A stretch of DNA of 64,000 nucleotides from Chiayiivirga flava (lineage in GTDB: Bacteria > Pseudomonadota > Gammaproteobacteria > Xanthomonadales > Xanthomonadaceae): the NCBI RefSeq assembly GCF_014202825.1, contig NZ_JACHHP010000002.1:744001-808000 (forward strand), in the 5' to 3' direction. The translations under genes were made by a program, and so were the position numbers. The notes below the pieces were generated by a model. The model saw nothing but the letters and a program-made list of their open reading frames with translations. It had not been told where the DNA came from and ran no database searches. This document shows positions 8,661 through 18,882 of the stretch, in pieces; the first letter of the stretch is position 1; each line of letters starts with the position of its first letter.

Positions 8661-8664
8661 GCGA

Positions 8665-10929
8665 TTACTGCAGCGTTTCGAACCCGTCGGCGAAGATCGC
8701 CTCGGGGATCACCAGCACGCTTGCGGTGCTTTCGTTGTTGGCCGGCGCGGGGTCGGTCAGTGCCGAGCCTTCCGGCAACGCGACGGTGGCGGTGTTGTCG
8801 AACGCGGTGAAATCGTCGGCCGGGTCGGCCGCCGGGATCACGGTGCCGAGCAGTTCGAACCGCACCGACGCGCCTTCGGGCAACGAGGCCAGGACGACAT
8901 CGAGTTCGCCCACGTCCGAATCCGGGTCCGGGCAATCGGTGCCGATGGCCTCGACGCACTGCCACACCACGCTCGCCGCATCGAGCCGGTCCGGCGGCAG
9001 ATCGAGCACGTGCACGTCGGTGGCGTCGGCCGGGCCGGCGTTGGCGACGAGGATGCTGTAGGCCACGGTGTCGCCGATGCGCGCACGGGTCACGTCCGCG
9101 GTCTTCTCGATGGAGAGGTCCGCATCGGTCGGCTCCACCAGCTCCACGTCGGACACCACCTGGGCGGCCGCGGTGTAGTTGTCGTCGCCGGCCTGGTTGG
9201 CGGCGATCTGGCACGTGCCGACGGCCACCATCGTCACCGTGGTGCCGCTGACCGTGCACACGGCGGGATCGAGCGAGCTGTAGACGATGGGCGTACCGGC
9301 GTTCGGCTCGGCGCTGGTGGCTTCCGGATCGATCGCGAAGGTGCTGCCGAGCTCGAACACGCGCGTTGCCGGCGACTGCGGCGGGAAGGTCAGCGTCTGG
9401 CTGGCCTGCGCGATGACGAGCGACTGCGCGACCTGCGGTGCCGGGTTCCAGGCGGCGTCGCCGGGCTGGTCGGCGGTGAGCGTGCAGGTGCCGGCCGCGA
9501 CGATCGAGACGGTGGCGCCGCTCACGGTGCAGACCGCGGGCGTGGTCGAGCCGTACACCACCGGAAGGCCGGAACTGGCGACGGCCGGCGGATCGATGGC
9601 GAAGCTGCCGCCCGGGCTGTAGATCTGGTCGGCCTGCGTATCGAAGGTGATGGTCTGGTTGCCGATCGGCGTGATGCTGTTGCTCGGCGCGGACGCGGGG
9701 CCGGTGCCGATGCCGTTGGTGGCGGTGACGGTGCAGGTGTACGGCGTGCCGTTGGTCAGACCGAGCACCGTGATCGGCGACACGGGGCTGCTCGCGCCGA
9801 CGTCGTTGACGCCGTCCGAGCAGGTCGCGGTGTAGTTGACGATGGGGTCGCCGCCGTCGCTGGCCGGTGCATCCCAGCTCACGTCCGCCTGCGTGTCGCC
9901 CGCGACGGCCGTGGCGTTCTGCGGCGCGCCCGGCACGTCGGCCACGACGGTGATCGAGTAGTTCTGCGCACCGCTGCAGCCGCTGGCGTCATTGACGGTC
10001 ACGGTGAAATTGAACGTGCCGGTGGCCACGGGCGTGCCGGAGATGGTGCCGCCGGCGGCGAGCGTCAGGCCCGGCGGCAGCGCGCCGGCGGTGATCGCGA
10101 AGTTCGGTGCGCCGAGGGCGCCGGTCTGCGACAGCGTGGTGCTGTAGGCCTGGCCGAAGGTGCCGCCCGCCAGTGCACCGCCCGGCGTCATGGTGAACGC
10201 GGGACAGACGTACGGCGTGTAGGCGGCGGCGTCGATGCCGATGTAGTCCGAATTGGTGCCGGTGGGTCCGGCGCTCGTCACGAAATAGCGGAACGCCATG
10301 CGGCCCGAGGTGGGCGCGGGCAGTCCGGAGACCGTGACGGTGAACTGCGTCCACACCGCCGGATAGACGTTGACGGTGAGCGTGGGATTGATCGACAGCA
10401 GCAGCGTCGTGAAATCGCCGGTGCCGGAGCCGCCCGTGCCCACGTTGGTGCTCGCGCCGTTGGTGCTCATGCGCACTTCGAGACGGTCCGGATATTCCGT
10501 CCCGCCGCCGGGAGTGGTGGGCCTGCGGGTGTAGAAGGTCAGCACGTCGCCGTTGCGCAGCGTGCGGTTCGGCGCCACCAGCCAGTTGCTGATGGTCCCG
10601 GAGCCGCCGGTGGTGTTGTTGAAGTTGGCGCCGATGTAGGCGTTGGCTGCACCGTTGAAGGAATCGAACGGGCCGCCACCGGCGACGGAGGTGCCCTGGA
10701 ACCAGGCGGTGATGCCGACCGGCGAGCTGTTGTTCTGCAGGAACCAGCCGTTGCCCGGCAGCAGGGTGATGTCGTCGAAGTTTTCGTTGAACGCCTGGGC
10801 GCCGACGACGCCCGAGGTGGCGGCCAGCAGCAGCGCGGCGGCGGCGTGAAGCAGTCTGCGCAGGCCGCGCGCGGGTGTGCGTGGCGCGGTGGCGCAGTCG
10901 ATGTCTTGCCCAACGGATGCGGACAGCAT
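8665..10929 (-). CDS. Exported adhesin-like protein with C-terminal IFADGFE tail
   Basis: The 754-residue protein has a signal peptide of about 45 residues (GVVGAQA) and GAGGGGG 8 bases before the ATG. Residues about 45-225 match a choice-of-anchor J / cleaved-adhesin domain (AFNENFDDITLLPGNGWF). About 230-320 match a putative Ig (He_PIG) domain, about 325-415 an FN3 domain (PGAPQNATAVAGDTQADVSW), then two repeated segments of about 85 residues, and about 625-735 DUF11 (DLSIEKTADVTRARIGD). It ends AIFADGFETLQ. The architecture is that of a secreted or surface protein. Confidence 0.82.
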   Translation of the reverse strand: MLSASVGQDIDCATAPRTPARGLRRLLHAAAALLLAATSGVVGAQAFNENFDDITLLPGNGWFLQNNSSPVGITAWFQGTSVAGGGPFDSFNGAANAYIGANFNNTTGGSGTISNWLVAPNRTLRNGDVLTFYTRRPTTPGGGTEYPDRLEVRMSTNGASTNVGTGGSGTGDFTTLLLSINPTLTVNVYPAVWTQFTVTVSGLPAPTSGRMAFRYFVTSAGPTGTNSDYIGIDAAAYTPYVCPAFTMTPGGALAGGTFGQAYSTTLSQTGALGAPNFAITAGALPPGLTLAAGGTISGTPVATGTFNFTVTVNDASGCSGAQNYSITVVADVPGAPQNATAVAGDTQADVSWDAPASDGGDPIVNYTATCSDGVNDVGASSPVSPITVLGLTNGTPYTCTVTATNGIGTGPASAPSNSITPIGNQTITFDTQADQIYSPGGSFAIDPPAVASSGLPVVYGSTTPAVCTVSGATVSIVAAGTCTLTADQPGDAAWNPAPQVAQSLVIAQASQTLTFPPQSPATRVFELGSTFAIDPEATSAEPNAGTPIVYSSLDPAVCTVSGTTVTMVAVGTCQIAANQAGDDNYTAAAQVVSDVELVEPTDADLSIEKTADVTRARIGDTVAYSILVANAGPADATDVHVLDLPPDRLDAASVVWQCVEAIGTDCPDPDSDVGELDVVLASLPEGASVRFELLGTVIPAADPADDFTAFDNTATVALPEGSALTDPAPANNESTASVLVIPEAIFADGFETLQ

Positions 10930-11320
10930 GATGGATCCCCCTCAGGATGATGGCGACCACAGTATGCGTCACTCCGCGTTCAGGCGATACGGGGACGAGG
11001 CCGCCGACACGATCCGTTTCAGTTGGGCCGATGCGGCCCGGGGGGCGAGGATCGCGCGCCGCAAGGCCCCCGGCGGACGACTCTGTTCCGGCGGCCCGCC
11101 GAGGCGGTGCCGGACGATCCGGCGGCCGCGGACACGGCGATGCGCAGATCGCTGCAGGCGGTCCCCGGCGGGGCGCGCTGCGGCTGGCAGCCGGACGCGA
11201 TCCCGGGAGTGTTCGCCGGTTGACGCTTTCGGCGACAACGCTGCCGCCGGGGCGATGTCCGGATCGCGCGCCGTTTCCGGTGATTGCAGGGACGTCTCCC
11301 ACCTGCAGCAGGACCTCGCC
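10930..11320. other. Intergenic region between divergent exported-protein genes
   Basis: These 391 bases separate two divergently transcribed genes and should hold both promoters. Apart from the GAGGGGG ribosome binding site of the leftward gene I see no repeat, RNA or convincing promoter. Long frames across it are GC-driven. Confidence 0.5.
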
Positions 11321-12970
11321 ATGCACCCGACTCCCCGTCGTCTCCTCGCGCTCGCGCTGTGTTGCGCACCCATCGCCGCGCAGGCGCAGGTCTTCGTCCG
11401 CGCCGACGCGCCCGCCGGTGGCGACGGCAGCAGCTGGGCGAGCGCGTACCAGCGGCTCGACACCGCGCTCAGCGCGCACCCGGGCGACGAGATTTGGGTT
11501 GCACGCGGACGCTACGTGCCGCCGGTCAATCCCGACCCCGATTACACGCCGTCCGAGCAGCGCCGCAGGACGAGCTTCGTCATTCCGCCGGGCACCCGGA
11601 TCTACGGCGGCTTCGCGGGCACCGAAAACGTGCTCGCGCAACGCAACCTGCGGCTCAACCGCAGCGTGCTCAGCGGCGACATGCAGGCCAACGACAGCAA
11701 CCGCGATGCCGACGGCGTCACGCCGACGCCGGACGACATCGTCGGCGACAACGCGCTGCACGTGGTGCGTTTCGACGCGATGCTCTGGAACGGCGGCGAC
11801 GGCGCGGACATCGGCCCCGACACCGTGCTGGACGGTTTCGTGCTCAGCGGCGGCTACGCCAGCGAGGATCTGTACGAAGCCGGCGGCGGCGGTGCGGTGT
11901 GCATCGCCGGGTTCGATCCCGGCAACGTCGAGCGCTGCAGCCCCACGCTGCGCAACCTCGAATTCGTCGGCAACCTCGCCGGCGACGGCACCGGCACCGG
12001 CGGCGGTGGTGCGCTCGCGATCTATTCCGGCGGTGCGCCTGCGGCACCCCTGGTGCAGAACGCGGTGTTCCGCAACAACCGCTCGACCAGCAGCGGCGGC
12101 GCGGTGCTGGTGACCAGCGTCTGGGTGGTGCCGACACCGACCTTCGAGGATGTCGAGTTCATCGGCAACGAAGCGGTGAGCGGCGGCGCCGTCGCGCTGA
12201 CGGACTTCTTCGACGTGCGCATCGACCGCGCGCGCTTCACCGGCAATCGCGCGCGACGCAACGCGCCCGAAGACGGCGACTTCAACGCCCACGGCGGCGC
12301 GCTCTACATCAACGGCGGGTTCGATTTCGAAGACGCGTTCGCGCGGCTGCGCGTCAGCAACGCGGTGTTCTTCGACAACCGCGCCGAGAACCTCGGCGGC
12401 GCGGTCATGAACGTGTCCAACGGCGCGGCCACGCGGGTGGAGCTGGTCAACAGCAGCTTCTCGGCCAATCGCGCGCGGCTCGGCGGCGTGCTGTTCGTGC
12501 CCGACGTGGACGGACCGGTGACGCAGATCCTCAACAGCGTGTTGTGGGGCAATGTCGCCACCCAGGCACCCGAGGCGTTCGACGCATTCGCCACCGGCGC
12601 CGGCGACAACATCTACGGCGACCTCAGCGAGGCTTCGCGCCGCGTGGAGATCGGGCACTCGCTGCTGCAACACGGCTTGAACGCGCCGGGCGTGGTCTAT
12701 TCGCAGGGCTACGAAGCGTTCCCGCCGACCGCGCTGGTGAATCTCGGCGGCCTCGCGAGCGCCGACCCGAGATTCTCCGGCGCGGAGCTGCGCCTGCGTT
12801 CGCAGTCGCCTGCGATCGACGCCGGCAGCAACGCCTACAACACCACGGCGCTCGACCGCGACGGCAACGTCCGCGTCACCGGCGCGCGCATCGACATGGG
12901 CGCCTACGAGTTCATCGACAACGGTTGCGACGGCCTGCCGGACGGCCTGTTCTGCGACGGGTTCGAATAA
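11321..12970 (+). CDS. Exported beta-helix protein with C-terminal LFCDGFE tail
   Basis: The start ATG at 11321 opens a signal peptide of about 21 residues (IAAQAQ); the frame is open upstream but without a signal. The 549-residue product shows repeated parallel-beta-helix coils (GGGGALAIYSGG, SGGAVLVTS, SGGAVALTD, LGGAVMNVSN) like polymorphic-membrane-protein / choice-of-anchor Q proteins. The late AIDAGSNAYNTTALDRDGN and DMGAYEF segments are typical of anchor Q domains. It ends DGLPDGLFCDGFE directly at the stop codon. Likely a surface or secreted protein; ligand unknown. Confidence 0.82.
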   Translation: MHPTPRRLLALALCCAPIAAQAQVFVRADAPAGGDGSSWASAYQRLDTALSAHPGDEIWVARGRYVPPVNPDPDYTPSEQRRRTSFVIPPGTRIYGGFAGTENVLAQRNLRLNRSVLSGDMQANDSNRDADGVTPTPDDIVGDNALHVVRFDAMLWNGGDGADIGPDTVLDGFVLSGGYASEDLYEAGGGGAVCIAGFDPGNVERCSPTLRNLEFVGNLAGDGTGTGGGGALAIYSGGAPAAPLVQNAVFRNNRSTSSGGAVLVTSVWVVPTPTFEDVEFIGNEAVSGGAVALTDFFDVRIDRARFTGNRARRNAPEDGDFNAHGGALYINGGFDFEDAFARLRVSNAVFFDNRAENLGGAVMNVSNGAATRVELVNSSFSANRARLGGVLFVPDVDGPVTQILNSVLWGNVATQAPEAFDAFATGAGDNIYGDLSEASRRVEIGHSLLQHGLNAPGVVYSQGYEAFPPTALVNLGGLASADPRFSGAELRLRSQSPAIDAGSNAYNTTALDRDGNVRVTGARIDMGAYEFIDNGCDGLPDGLFCDGFE

Positions 12971-13039
12971 CGCGGCGACGTCGCGCGCACCTGCGGGCCG
13001 GCGGCCGACCGCACCGCCGTCGGCCCGTGCGGCAGTCGC

Positions 13040-14029
13040 TCAGTCCGGGCGCAGCGCCAGCGCCGCCACGATGCCGGCAAACACGGCACCGCCGACCCAG
13101 TTGTTGTGCAGGAAGGCCTTGAAGCAGCCGGCGCGCTCGCGCCGCCACGCCAGACGGAACTGCCACGCGACCAGACACGCTGCCACGCCCAACGCGGCGA
13201 AATACGGCCAGGCCAGCGCCGCGCGCTGGCCGACGAACGCGAGAGCGATCAGCGTCATCGAAAACAGCACGCCCTGCGCGAGCAGATCGCCGTTGCCGAA
13301 CAGGATCGCGGTCGATTTCGCGCCGGCGCGGATGTCGTCCTCGCGGTCGACCATCGCATACCAGGTGTCGTAGGCCGTGGCCCACAGCACGTTGGCGCAG
13401 AACAGCAGCCAGGCCAGCGGCGGGACGGTGCCCTGCACCGCCGCGAATGCCATCGGAATGCCCCAGCCGAAGGCGAGGCCGAGGTAGACCTGCGGCAGGT
13501 AGGTGTGGCGCTTGAGATACGGGTACGACGCAGCGAGGAACACGCCGACGATGCTCAGATACACCGTGAGTCGGTTGGTCAGCAGCACCAGGCCGAACGC
13601 CACCAGCATCAGTACCGCGAACACGAGCAGGGCTTCGCGGCCCGAGACCGCGCCGGTGGCGAGCGGGCGCGACTTCGTGCGTTCGACCTGCGGATCGAGC
13701 CAGCGGTCGGCGTAGTCGTTGATCACGCAGCCGGCGGAGCGCGTGAGCCACACGCCGAGCGTGAAGATGACCAGCAGTCCCAGCGGCGGGAAACCGTCGG
13801 CCGCCAGCCACAGCGCCCACCACGTGGGCCACAGCAGCAGCAGCGTGCCGATGGGGCGGTCGCCGCGGACGAGGAGCCAGTACTGGCGGCCGCGCGCCTT
13901 CCACCACGGCTCGGGCTGCGACGCGGGCGACGGTGGCCGCAGCGACGGTCGGGTTCTCGTCGCCTGCTGCCGTGGCGCGGCGGGGCGGCGCGTTGGCGGC
14001 GCGGCGCGGGGTGGGCGGGGCGTGGTCAT
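13040..14029 (-). CDS. ubiA: 4-hydroxybenzoate octaprenyltransferase
   Basis: UbiA transfers the polyprenyl chain to 4-hydroxybenzoate in ubiquinone synthesis, in the inner membrane. The 329-residue product has the family's two Asp-rich motifs, [11 protein letters not shown] and [12 protein letters not shown], and [12 protein letters not shown] at the start of the core, followed by eight or so membrane segments. The ATG at 14029 was chosen because the longer frame runs into an intergenic repeat. The N-terminal ~50 residues are Pro/Arg-rich and longer than usual. It stands alone, on the opposite strand from its neighbours. Confidence 0.95.
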   Translation of the reverse strand: MTTPRPPRAAPPTRRPAAPRQQATRTRPSLRPPSPASQPEPWWKARGRQYWLLVRGDRPIGTLLLLWPTWWALWLAADGFPPLGLLVIFTLGVWLTRSAGCVINDYADRWLDPQVERTKSRPLATGAVSGREALLVFAVLMLVAFGLVLLTNRLTVYLSIVGVFLAASYPYLKRHTYLPQVYLGLAFGWGIPMAFAAVQGTVPPLAWLLFCANVLWATAYDTWYAMVDREDDIRAGAKSTAILFGNGDLLAQGVLFSMTLIALAFVGQRAALAWPYFAALGVAACLVAWQFRLAWRRERAGCFKAFLHNNWVGGAVFAGIVAALALRPD

Positions 14030-14103
14030 TCGGTGGCGGCGCGTGAAAGAGCCAAAGCGTAGCGCATGGGATTGTCGACGTGATTTCGGCGCGGCAGGAG
14101 CGC

Positions 14104-14258
14104 CCCCCTTCCGGCTGCCGCCACCTTCCCCCGCTGCGCGGGAGAAGGGAGCTTCGTTGTGCATTGTCGATGACATAAGCCTCGGGCTTCGAATCATTGC
14201 TTGTCGAAGGAATCCTTCTCCCGCGCAGCGGGGGAAGGTGGCGGCAGCCGGAAGGGGG
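14104..14258. repeat. Intergenic inverted-repeat element, 45-bp perfect arms
   Basis: The left arm (14104-14148) and right arm (14214-14258) are exact reverse complements over 45 bp. Each carries the palindrome-like CCTTCTCCCGCGCAGCGG block. A 65-bp centre separates them. The CCTTCTCCCG...GAGAAGG block recurs at 20341-20505 and 48330-48371. It occupies the ubiA / peptidase gap (14030-14347). Confidence 0.85.
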
Positions 14259-14347
14259 CCACGGTGGTCCGACATCGGCCATCTGGCCTACGCGCCACGG
14301 TGCGCACGCGTGCTAGCGTTCCGGCTTCCCCTCCTGAGGAGTGCGTC

Positions 14348-16321
14348 ATGGTTCCCCGTCACCTTCACGTGTGCGTCCTCGCCAGCGCGATCGCGCTTGC
14401 CGCCTGCAACCGGGCACCCGAACCTGCCGCGCCCGCCGCCGCGCCTGCCGTGACCGCCGAGGCCCCGCCCAAGCCCGCCGATGCCGTCGGGCGTCCGACG
14501 CGCCAGTACTCGATCGAGGAGTTCGTTGACACCACCACCGTCGCCGGCGCGTCGTTCTCGCCGGACGAAAGCCGCATCCTGTTTTCGTCCAACAGGAGCG
14601 GCGTGTGGAACGCGTACACCATTCCCGTCGCCGGCGGCGATTGGACCCCGGTGACGCAATCGACCACCGACAACAACTACGCCGTGGCCTTCTTCCCCGC
14701 CGACGATCGCCTGCTGATCACGCGCGACACCGGCGGCGACGAGCTCAACCATCTCTACGTGATCGCCGCCGACGGCAGCGAGAAGGACCTCACGCCCGGC
14801 GACAATCTCAAGGCGCAGTTCTACGGCTTCACCCATGACGGCAGCAAATTCCGCGTCTCCACCAACGAGCGCGACGCGAAATTCTTCGACATCTACGAAT
14901 ACGACGCGAAAACCTACGAGCGCACGCGCCTGTTCGAAAACACCGACGGCTACGAGCCCGGCGCGCTCAGCGACGACGGCCGCTACCTGGTGCTCGGCAA
15001 GACCCGCACCACCGCCGACAACGACCTCTATCTGCTCGACCGCGAGACCGGCAAGACCACGCACCTGACGCCGCACGAAGGCAACGCCACCTACGCCGCG
15101 CAGGATTTCGACGGCACCTGCACCGCGCTCTACTACACCAGCAACGAAGGCGGCGAATTCTCGCGCCTGCGCCGCTACATGCTGGCCGGCGGCACGCACG
15201 AGGACGTGCGCAGCGAGCCGTGGGACATCGTGGACGTCGCGTTCTCGCACAACGGCAAGTACCGCGTCGACGTGGTGAACGTGGACGGCAGCACCGAAAT
15301 CGACGTGTTCGATGCCGCCAGCGGCGCCCCGGTAGCGCTGCCGACATTGCCGTCGGGTGAGATCCGCGGCGTGCGCATCGCCAACTCCGAATCGCGCATG
15401 GCGTTCTACCTCAACGGCGACCGGCAACCGAACGATCTGTACACGCTGACGTTCGGCGAAGCGGAACCGAAGCGGCTCACCCAATCGCTCAATCCGAAAA
15501 TCGACGCGGCCGACCTCGTCGATTCGAGCGTGGTGCGCTTCAAGAGCTTCGACGGCATGGAAATCCCCAACATCCTGTGGAAGCCGCACCAGGCCACCGT
15601 GGTGAACAAGGTGCCGGCCGTGGTGCTGGTGCACGGTGGCCCGGGCGGCCAGACCACGCGCGCGTACAACTACGCCGCGCAGTTCCTCGCCAACAACGGC
15701 TACGTGGTGCTCGGCATCAACAACCGCGGCAGCTCCGGCTACGGTCAGACCTTCTTCACCGCCGACGACGGCAAGCACGGGCGCGAGCCCTTGTGGGACT
15801 GCGTGGAGGCCAAGAAGTACCTGCAGACGCTCGACTACGTGGACCCGGACCGGATCGGCATCATGGGCGGCAGCTATGGCGGCTACATGACCCTGGCCGC
15901 GCTCGCGTTCCAGCCCGACGAGTTCAAGGTGGGCGTCGACATCTTCGGCGTCAGCAACTGGGTACGCACGCTGGAAAGCATCCCGCCGTACTGGGAATCC
16001 TTCCGCGAGGCGCTGTACACCGAGATCGGCAACCCGGAAACGCAGCGCGACTTCCTCGTCGAAACCTCGCCGGCCTTCCACGGCGACAAGATCACCAAAC
16101 CGCTGCTGGTGATCCAGGGCGCCAACGATCCGCGCGTGATCAAGGCCGAGTCCGACGACATCGTGGCCGCGGTGAAGAAGAACAACGTGCCGGTGGAATA
16201 CGTGGTGTTCGACGACGAAGGCCACGGTTTCACCAAGAAGAAGAACCAGATCGAGGCCTACGGCGCGATCCTGGAATTCCTCGACACGCACCTCAAGGGT
16301 CTGCCCGCGAAACAGGGCTGA
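14348..16321 (+). CDS. S9 family prolyl-oligopeptidase-type lipoprotein peptidase
   Basis: The 657-residue protein starts at the ATG at 14348, with GAGGAG 8 bases upstream. The signal peptide ends in lipobox LAAC (Cys20), so the enzyme is membrane-anchored and faces the periplasm. Residues ~55-390 form a beta-propeller-like region (SPDESRILFSSNR and similar WD/PD40 repeats). The C-terminal alpha/beta-hydrolase domain carries the catalytic triad Ser509 (GGSYGGYM), Asp594 (GANDPRV) and His626 (DEGHGF). It is expected to cleave short peptides, often after Pro or Ala. A hairpin at 16333-16356 follows the stop. Confidence 0.92.
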   Translation: MVPRHLHVCVLASAIALAACNRAPEPAAPAAAPAVTAEAPPKPADAVGRPTRQYSIEEFVDTTTVAGASFSPDESRILFSSNRSGVWNAYTIPVAGGDWTPVTQSTTDNNYAVAFFPADDRLLITRDTGGDELNHLYVIAADGSEKDLTPGDNLKAQFYGFTHDGSKFRVSTNERDAKFFDIYEYDAKTYERTRLFENTDGYEPGALSDDGRYLVLGKTRTTADNDLYLLDRETGKTTHLTPHEGNATYAAQDFDGTCTALYYTSNEGGEFSRLRRYMLAGGTHEDVRSEPWDIVDVAFSHNGKYRVDVVNVDGSTEIDVFDAASGAPVALPTLPSGEIRGVRIANSESRMAFYLNGDRQPNDLYTLTFGEAEPKRLTQSLNPKIDAADLVDSSVVRFKSFDGMEIPNILWKPHQATVVNKVPAVVLVHGGPGGQTTRAYNYAAQFLANNGYVVLGINNRGSSGYGQTFFTADDGKHGREPLWDCVEAKKYLQTLDYVDPDRIGIMGGSYGGYMTLAALAFQPDEFKVGVDIFGVSNWVRTLESIPPYWESFREALYTEIGNPETQRDFLVETSPAFHGDKITKPLLVIQGANDPRVIKAESDDIVAAVKKNNVPVEYVVFDDEGHGFTKKKNQIEAYGAILEFLDTHLKGLPAKQG

Positions 16322-16463
16322 ACACCCGGCGCGCCGCCCGCGTCACAGCGGGCGGCAGCCTGCGTCTTGATTGCACGGTGCGGTGCAACCATCTTGCGTT
16401 GGACACCGTGCGCGCGGCGGCGTCGCCGATGCCGCCGCCCATTCAACGATGCAGGAGACAACG

Positions 16464-16694
16464 ATGAGTAGTGGCCAAGGCAGCACCGGCAACGTGATTG
16501 CCGCGATCTGCAGTTTTTTCGTCCCCGGCCTCGGCCAGCTGTTCCAGGGCCGCCTGCTGTCGGCGATCGGCTGGTTCCTCGCCGCGTGCGTGGCGTTCGG
16601 CATCACCTGGCTGCTCACGTTGAGCCTGCTGCCGTTCGGCTGGTTCGTGGTGAGCGTCTTCTCGTGCATCAGCGCGGCGGTGTATCGGCGGTGA
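16464..16694 (+). CDS. Small two-helix membrane protein
   Basis: The 76-residue product has GGAG 8 bases before the ATG at 16464. Residues ~10-30 contain FFVPGLGQLFQGR, a P-G-L-G-Q-x-x-x-G-R turn seen in TM2-like and related small membrane proteins. Two hydrophobic segments follow (about 31-50 and 52-70). An upstream ATG at 16449 is in frame and would add five residues. Function unknown. Confidence 0.7.
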   Translation: MSSGQGSTGNVIAAICSFFVPGLGQLFQGRLLSAIGWFLAACVAFGITWLLTLSLLPFGWFVVSVFSCISAAVYRR

Positions 16695-16748
16695 TGGACG
16701 GGGCGCCATCCTTCGGCTCGCGGCGGACTCGATAGCGCCTTCGCCAAT

Positions 16749-16856
16749 CGTCGTCCCGGCGAACGCCGGGACCCAGTGACGTTGCCGGTTTTTTGCGACG
16801 CTTGCGGCACCGGACGAGAAAAATCGCTGGGTCCCGGCGTTCGCCGGGACGACGGG
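16749..16856. repeat. Dispersed inverted repeat, copy 1 (CGTCCCGGCGAACGCCGGGAC)
   Basis: Two inverted arms (16749-16783 and 16821-16856) each contain the palindrome CCCGGCGAACGCCGGG, followed by ACCCAG. The same element occurs at 59299-59403 and 62717-62827. It fills most of the 16695-17047 gap between two convergent genes. Confidence 0.88.
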
Positions 16857-17047
16857 TTGGGACGGCGCGGCATTCGAGTCTTGCCAACGACGTCGGACTG
16901 AGCGCATTGCAGGCGCTCTCGACCCGCAAGCGGACAGGGGTTTGCCCGGACAACGGCGGGCATTCGCTGGGATGACGTCGAGGCCGGACGACGTTGCGAT
17001 GGAACGACGCTGGTGGCTGCCTGACAGGATCGCTCCGCAGTTGTCGT

Positions 17048-18664
17048 TCAAGCCGCAGCAATGAACACGACGCCGTAACCCGGCAGCCGAAGCACGTCGC
17101 CCTCGCGCGTGCCGGACACGAGCCCGTGCCCGTCCAGCACGCGCCATGTGCCGGCACCGTCGAATACCACGTCACACGCATCGCCTGCAGTGTTGAAGTA
17201 GCCGCGGATCACCTCGCCATCGAGCGAGCGCTCCAGCGCCACCACCGGTTCCGGACTCGCCAGCATGCGCACGGCGCCGAGTACCAGCGCCGGGCGTTCC
17301 TTGCGCCACTGCAGGAAGCGGCGAAAGCGACGCAGCGGCGACGTCGGCTTGCGTTCCTGCTGCGCCACGCTGCGCACGCGGTGCGCGTCCGGCACCGGCA
17401 GCCACGGCGTGGCGGCACTGAATCCACCGTGCGCGGCATCGTTCCACGGCATCGGCGTGCGGCAGCCGTCACGGCCCTTGAACGTGGGCCAGAACGCGAT
17501 GCCGTACGGATCGCGCAGCAGTTCGAACGGCAGTTCGGCCTCGCCCAGGCCCAGTTCCTCGCCCTGGTACACGCAGACCGAGCCGCGCAGCGAACACACC
17601 AGCGCCGTCAGCGTGCTGGCCACGTGCTCGGGCGCGTCGACGCCGCCCCAGCGGCTGGCCACGCGCTGCACGTCGTGATTGGAGATGGCCCAGCACGGCC
17701 AGCCTTCGGTCATCTTGGTTTCCAGCGCCTCGACCGTCTCGCGGATGTGGCGCGCCGACACCTCGTCGGTGAGCAGCTCGAAGCTGTAGCCCATGTGCAG
17801 GCGGTCCGGGCCGGTGTACTGCGCCATCGTCGCGAGCGAATCCTCCGATGAAATCTCGCCCAGCGCGGCGACATCCGGATAGCGGTCCATCAGCGCGCGG
17901 ATCTCGCGCAGGAAGGCGACGTTTTCCGGCTGCGTGTTGTTGTACCAGTGGTACTGGAACGCATACGGGTTGTCCGGACTGAAGCCGCGGCCGACGCGTT
18001 TTTCGATCGGCTTGGGCGGGTTGTCGCGCAGTGCGCGATCGTGGAAACAGAAATTGATCGCATCGAGGCGGAAGCCGTCCACGCCGCGGTCGAGCCAGAA
18101 CTTCACGTTGTCGAGCGTGGCGCGCTGCACGTCGGGGTTGTGGAAGTTCAGATCGGGCTGCGAGGCCAGGAAGTTGTGCAGGAAGTACTGCCCGCGGCGC
18201 GGCTCCCACTGCCACGCCACGCCGCCGAACAGCGACAGCCAGTTGTTCGGCGGGGTGCCGTCGTCGCGCGCGTCGGCCCAGACGTACCAGTCGGCCTTCG
18301 GATTGTCGCGGCTTTCGCGCGATTCGCGGAACCATGCGTGTTCGATCGAGGTGTGGCTCAGCACCTGATCGATCATCACCTTCAGGCCGAGGCGATGTGC
18401 CTTGTCGACGAGGCGGTCGAAATCGGCCAGCGTGCCGAACAGCGGGTCCACGTCGCGGTAGTCGGCGATGTCGTAGCCGAAATCGGCCATCGGCGACTTG
18501 AAGAACGGCGAGATCCAGATGCCGTCCACGCCCAGACCCGCGATGTAGTCGAGCCGCTCGACGATGCCGGGCAGATCGCCGACGCCGTCGTCGTCGGTGT
18601 CCTGGAAGCTGCGCGGGTAGATCTGGTAGATGACGGCGCCGCGCCACCACGGTTGCGTGTTCAT
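17048..18664 (-). CDS. GH13 alpha-glucosidase (GH13_23-like)
   Basis: The 538-residue cytoplasmic-type enzyme hydrolyses alpha-1,4-linked glucosides such as maltose and maltodextrins. The GH13 core is shown by QIYPRSFQDTDDDGVGDL near residue 15, the nucleophile Asp201 (GFRLDAINF), the acid/base Glu270 (ALGEISS) and the transition-state Asp331 (SNHDVQR). Length and motif positions match the Halomonas/Xanthomonas alpha-glucosidase group. The ATG at 18664 is the first codon of MNTQPWWRGAVIYQIYP; upstream frame is non-coding. It is divergent from the symporter gene at 18883, so the two probably share a promoter region. Confidence 0.93.
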   Translation of the reverse strand: MNTQPWWRGAVIYQIYPRSFQDTDDDGVGDLPGIVERLDYIAGLGVDGIWISPFFKSPMADFGYDIADYRDVDPLFGTLADFDRLVDKAHRLGLKVMIDQVLSHTSIEHAWFRESRESRDNPKADWYVWADARDDGTPPNNWLSLFGGVAWQWEPRRGQYFLHNFLASQPDLNFHNPDVQRATLDNVKFWLDRGVDGFRLDAINFCFHDRALRDNPPKPIEKRVGRGFSPDNPYAFQYHWYNNTQPENVAFLREIRALMDRYPDVAALGEISSEDSLATMAQYTGPDRLHMGYSFELLTDEVSARHIRETVEALETKMTEGWPCWAISNHDVQRVASRWGGVDAPEHVASTLTALVCSLRGSVCVYQGEELGLGEAELPFELLRDPYGIAFWPTFKGRDGCRTPMPWNDAAHGGFSAATPWLPVPDAHRVRSVAQQERKPTSPLRRFRRFLQWRKERPALVLGAVRMLASPEPVVALERSLDGEVIRGYFNTAGDACDVVFDGAGTWRVLDGHGLVSGTREGDVLRLPGYGVVFIAAA

Positions 18665-18882
18665 TCGACGCCCTGTGCCTTCCCCGTTGCGAGCCCGCAT
18701 CCGGCAGGCCGCGCTGCCCCGCAGCGATGCGCAAGAGCTTAACCGCAGCGGCGACCATGCTCCGATGCCCCTGCATACGTATTCATGCGGATCGACGCTG
18801 CATGACACGGCGAACCGTTCTAGCGTGTGGACGGCCGCAGCGGGGATACATCGCGCGCGGCGTCATCCGGGGGAGGGAATCG

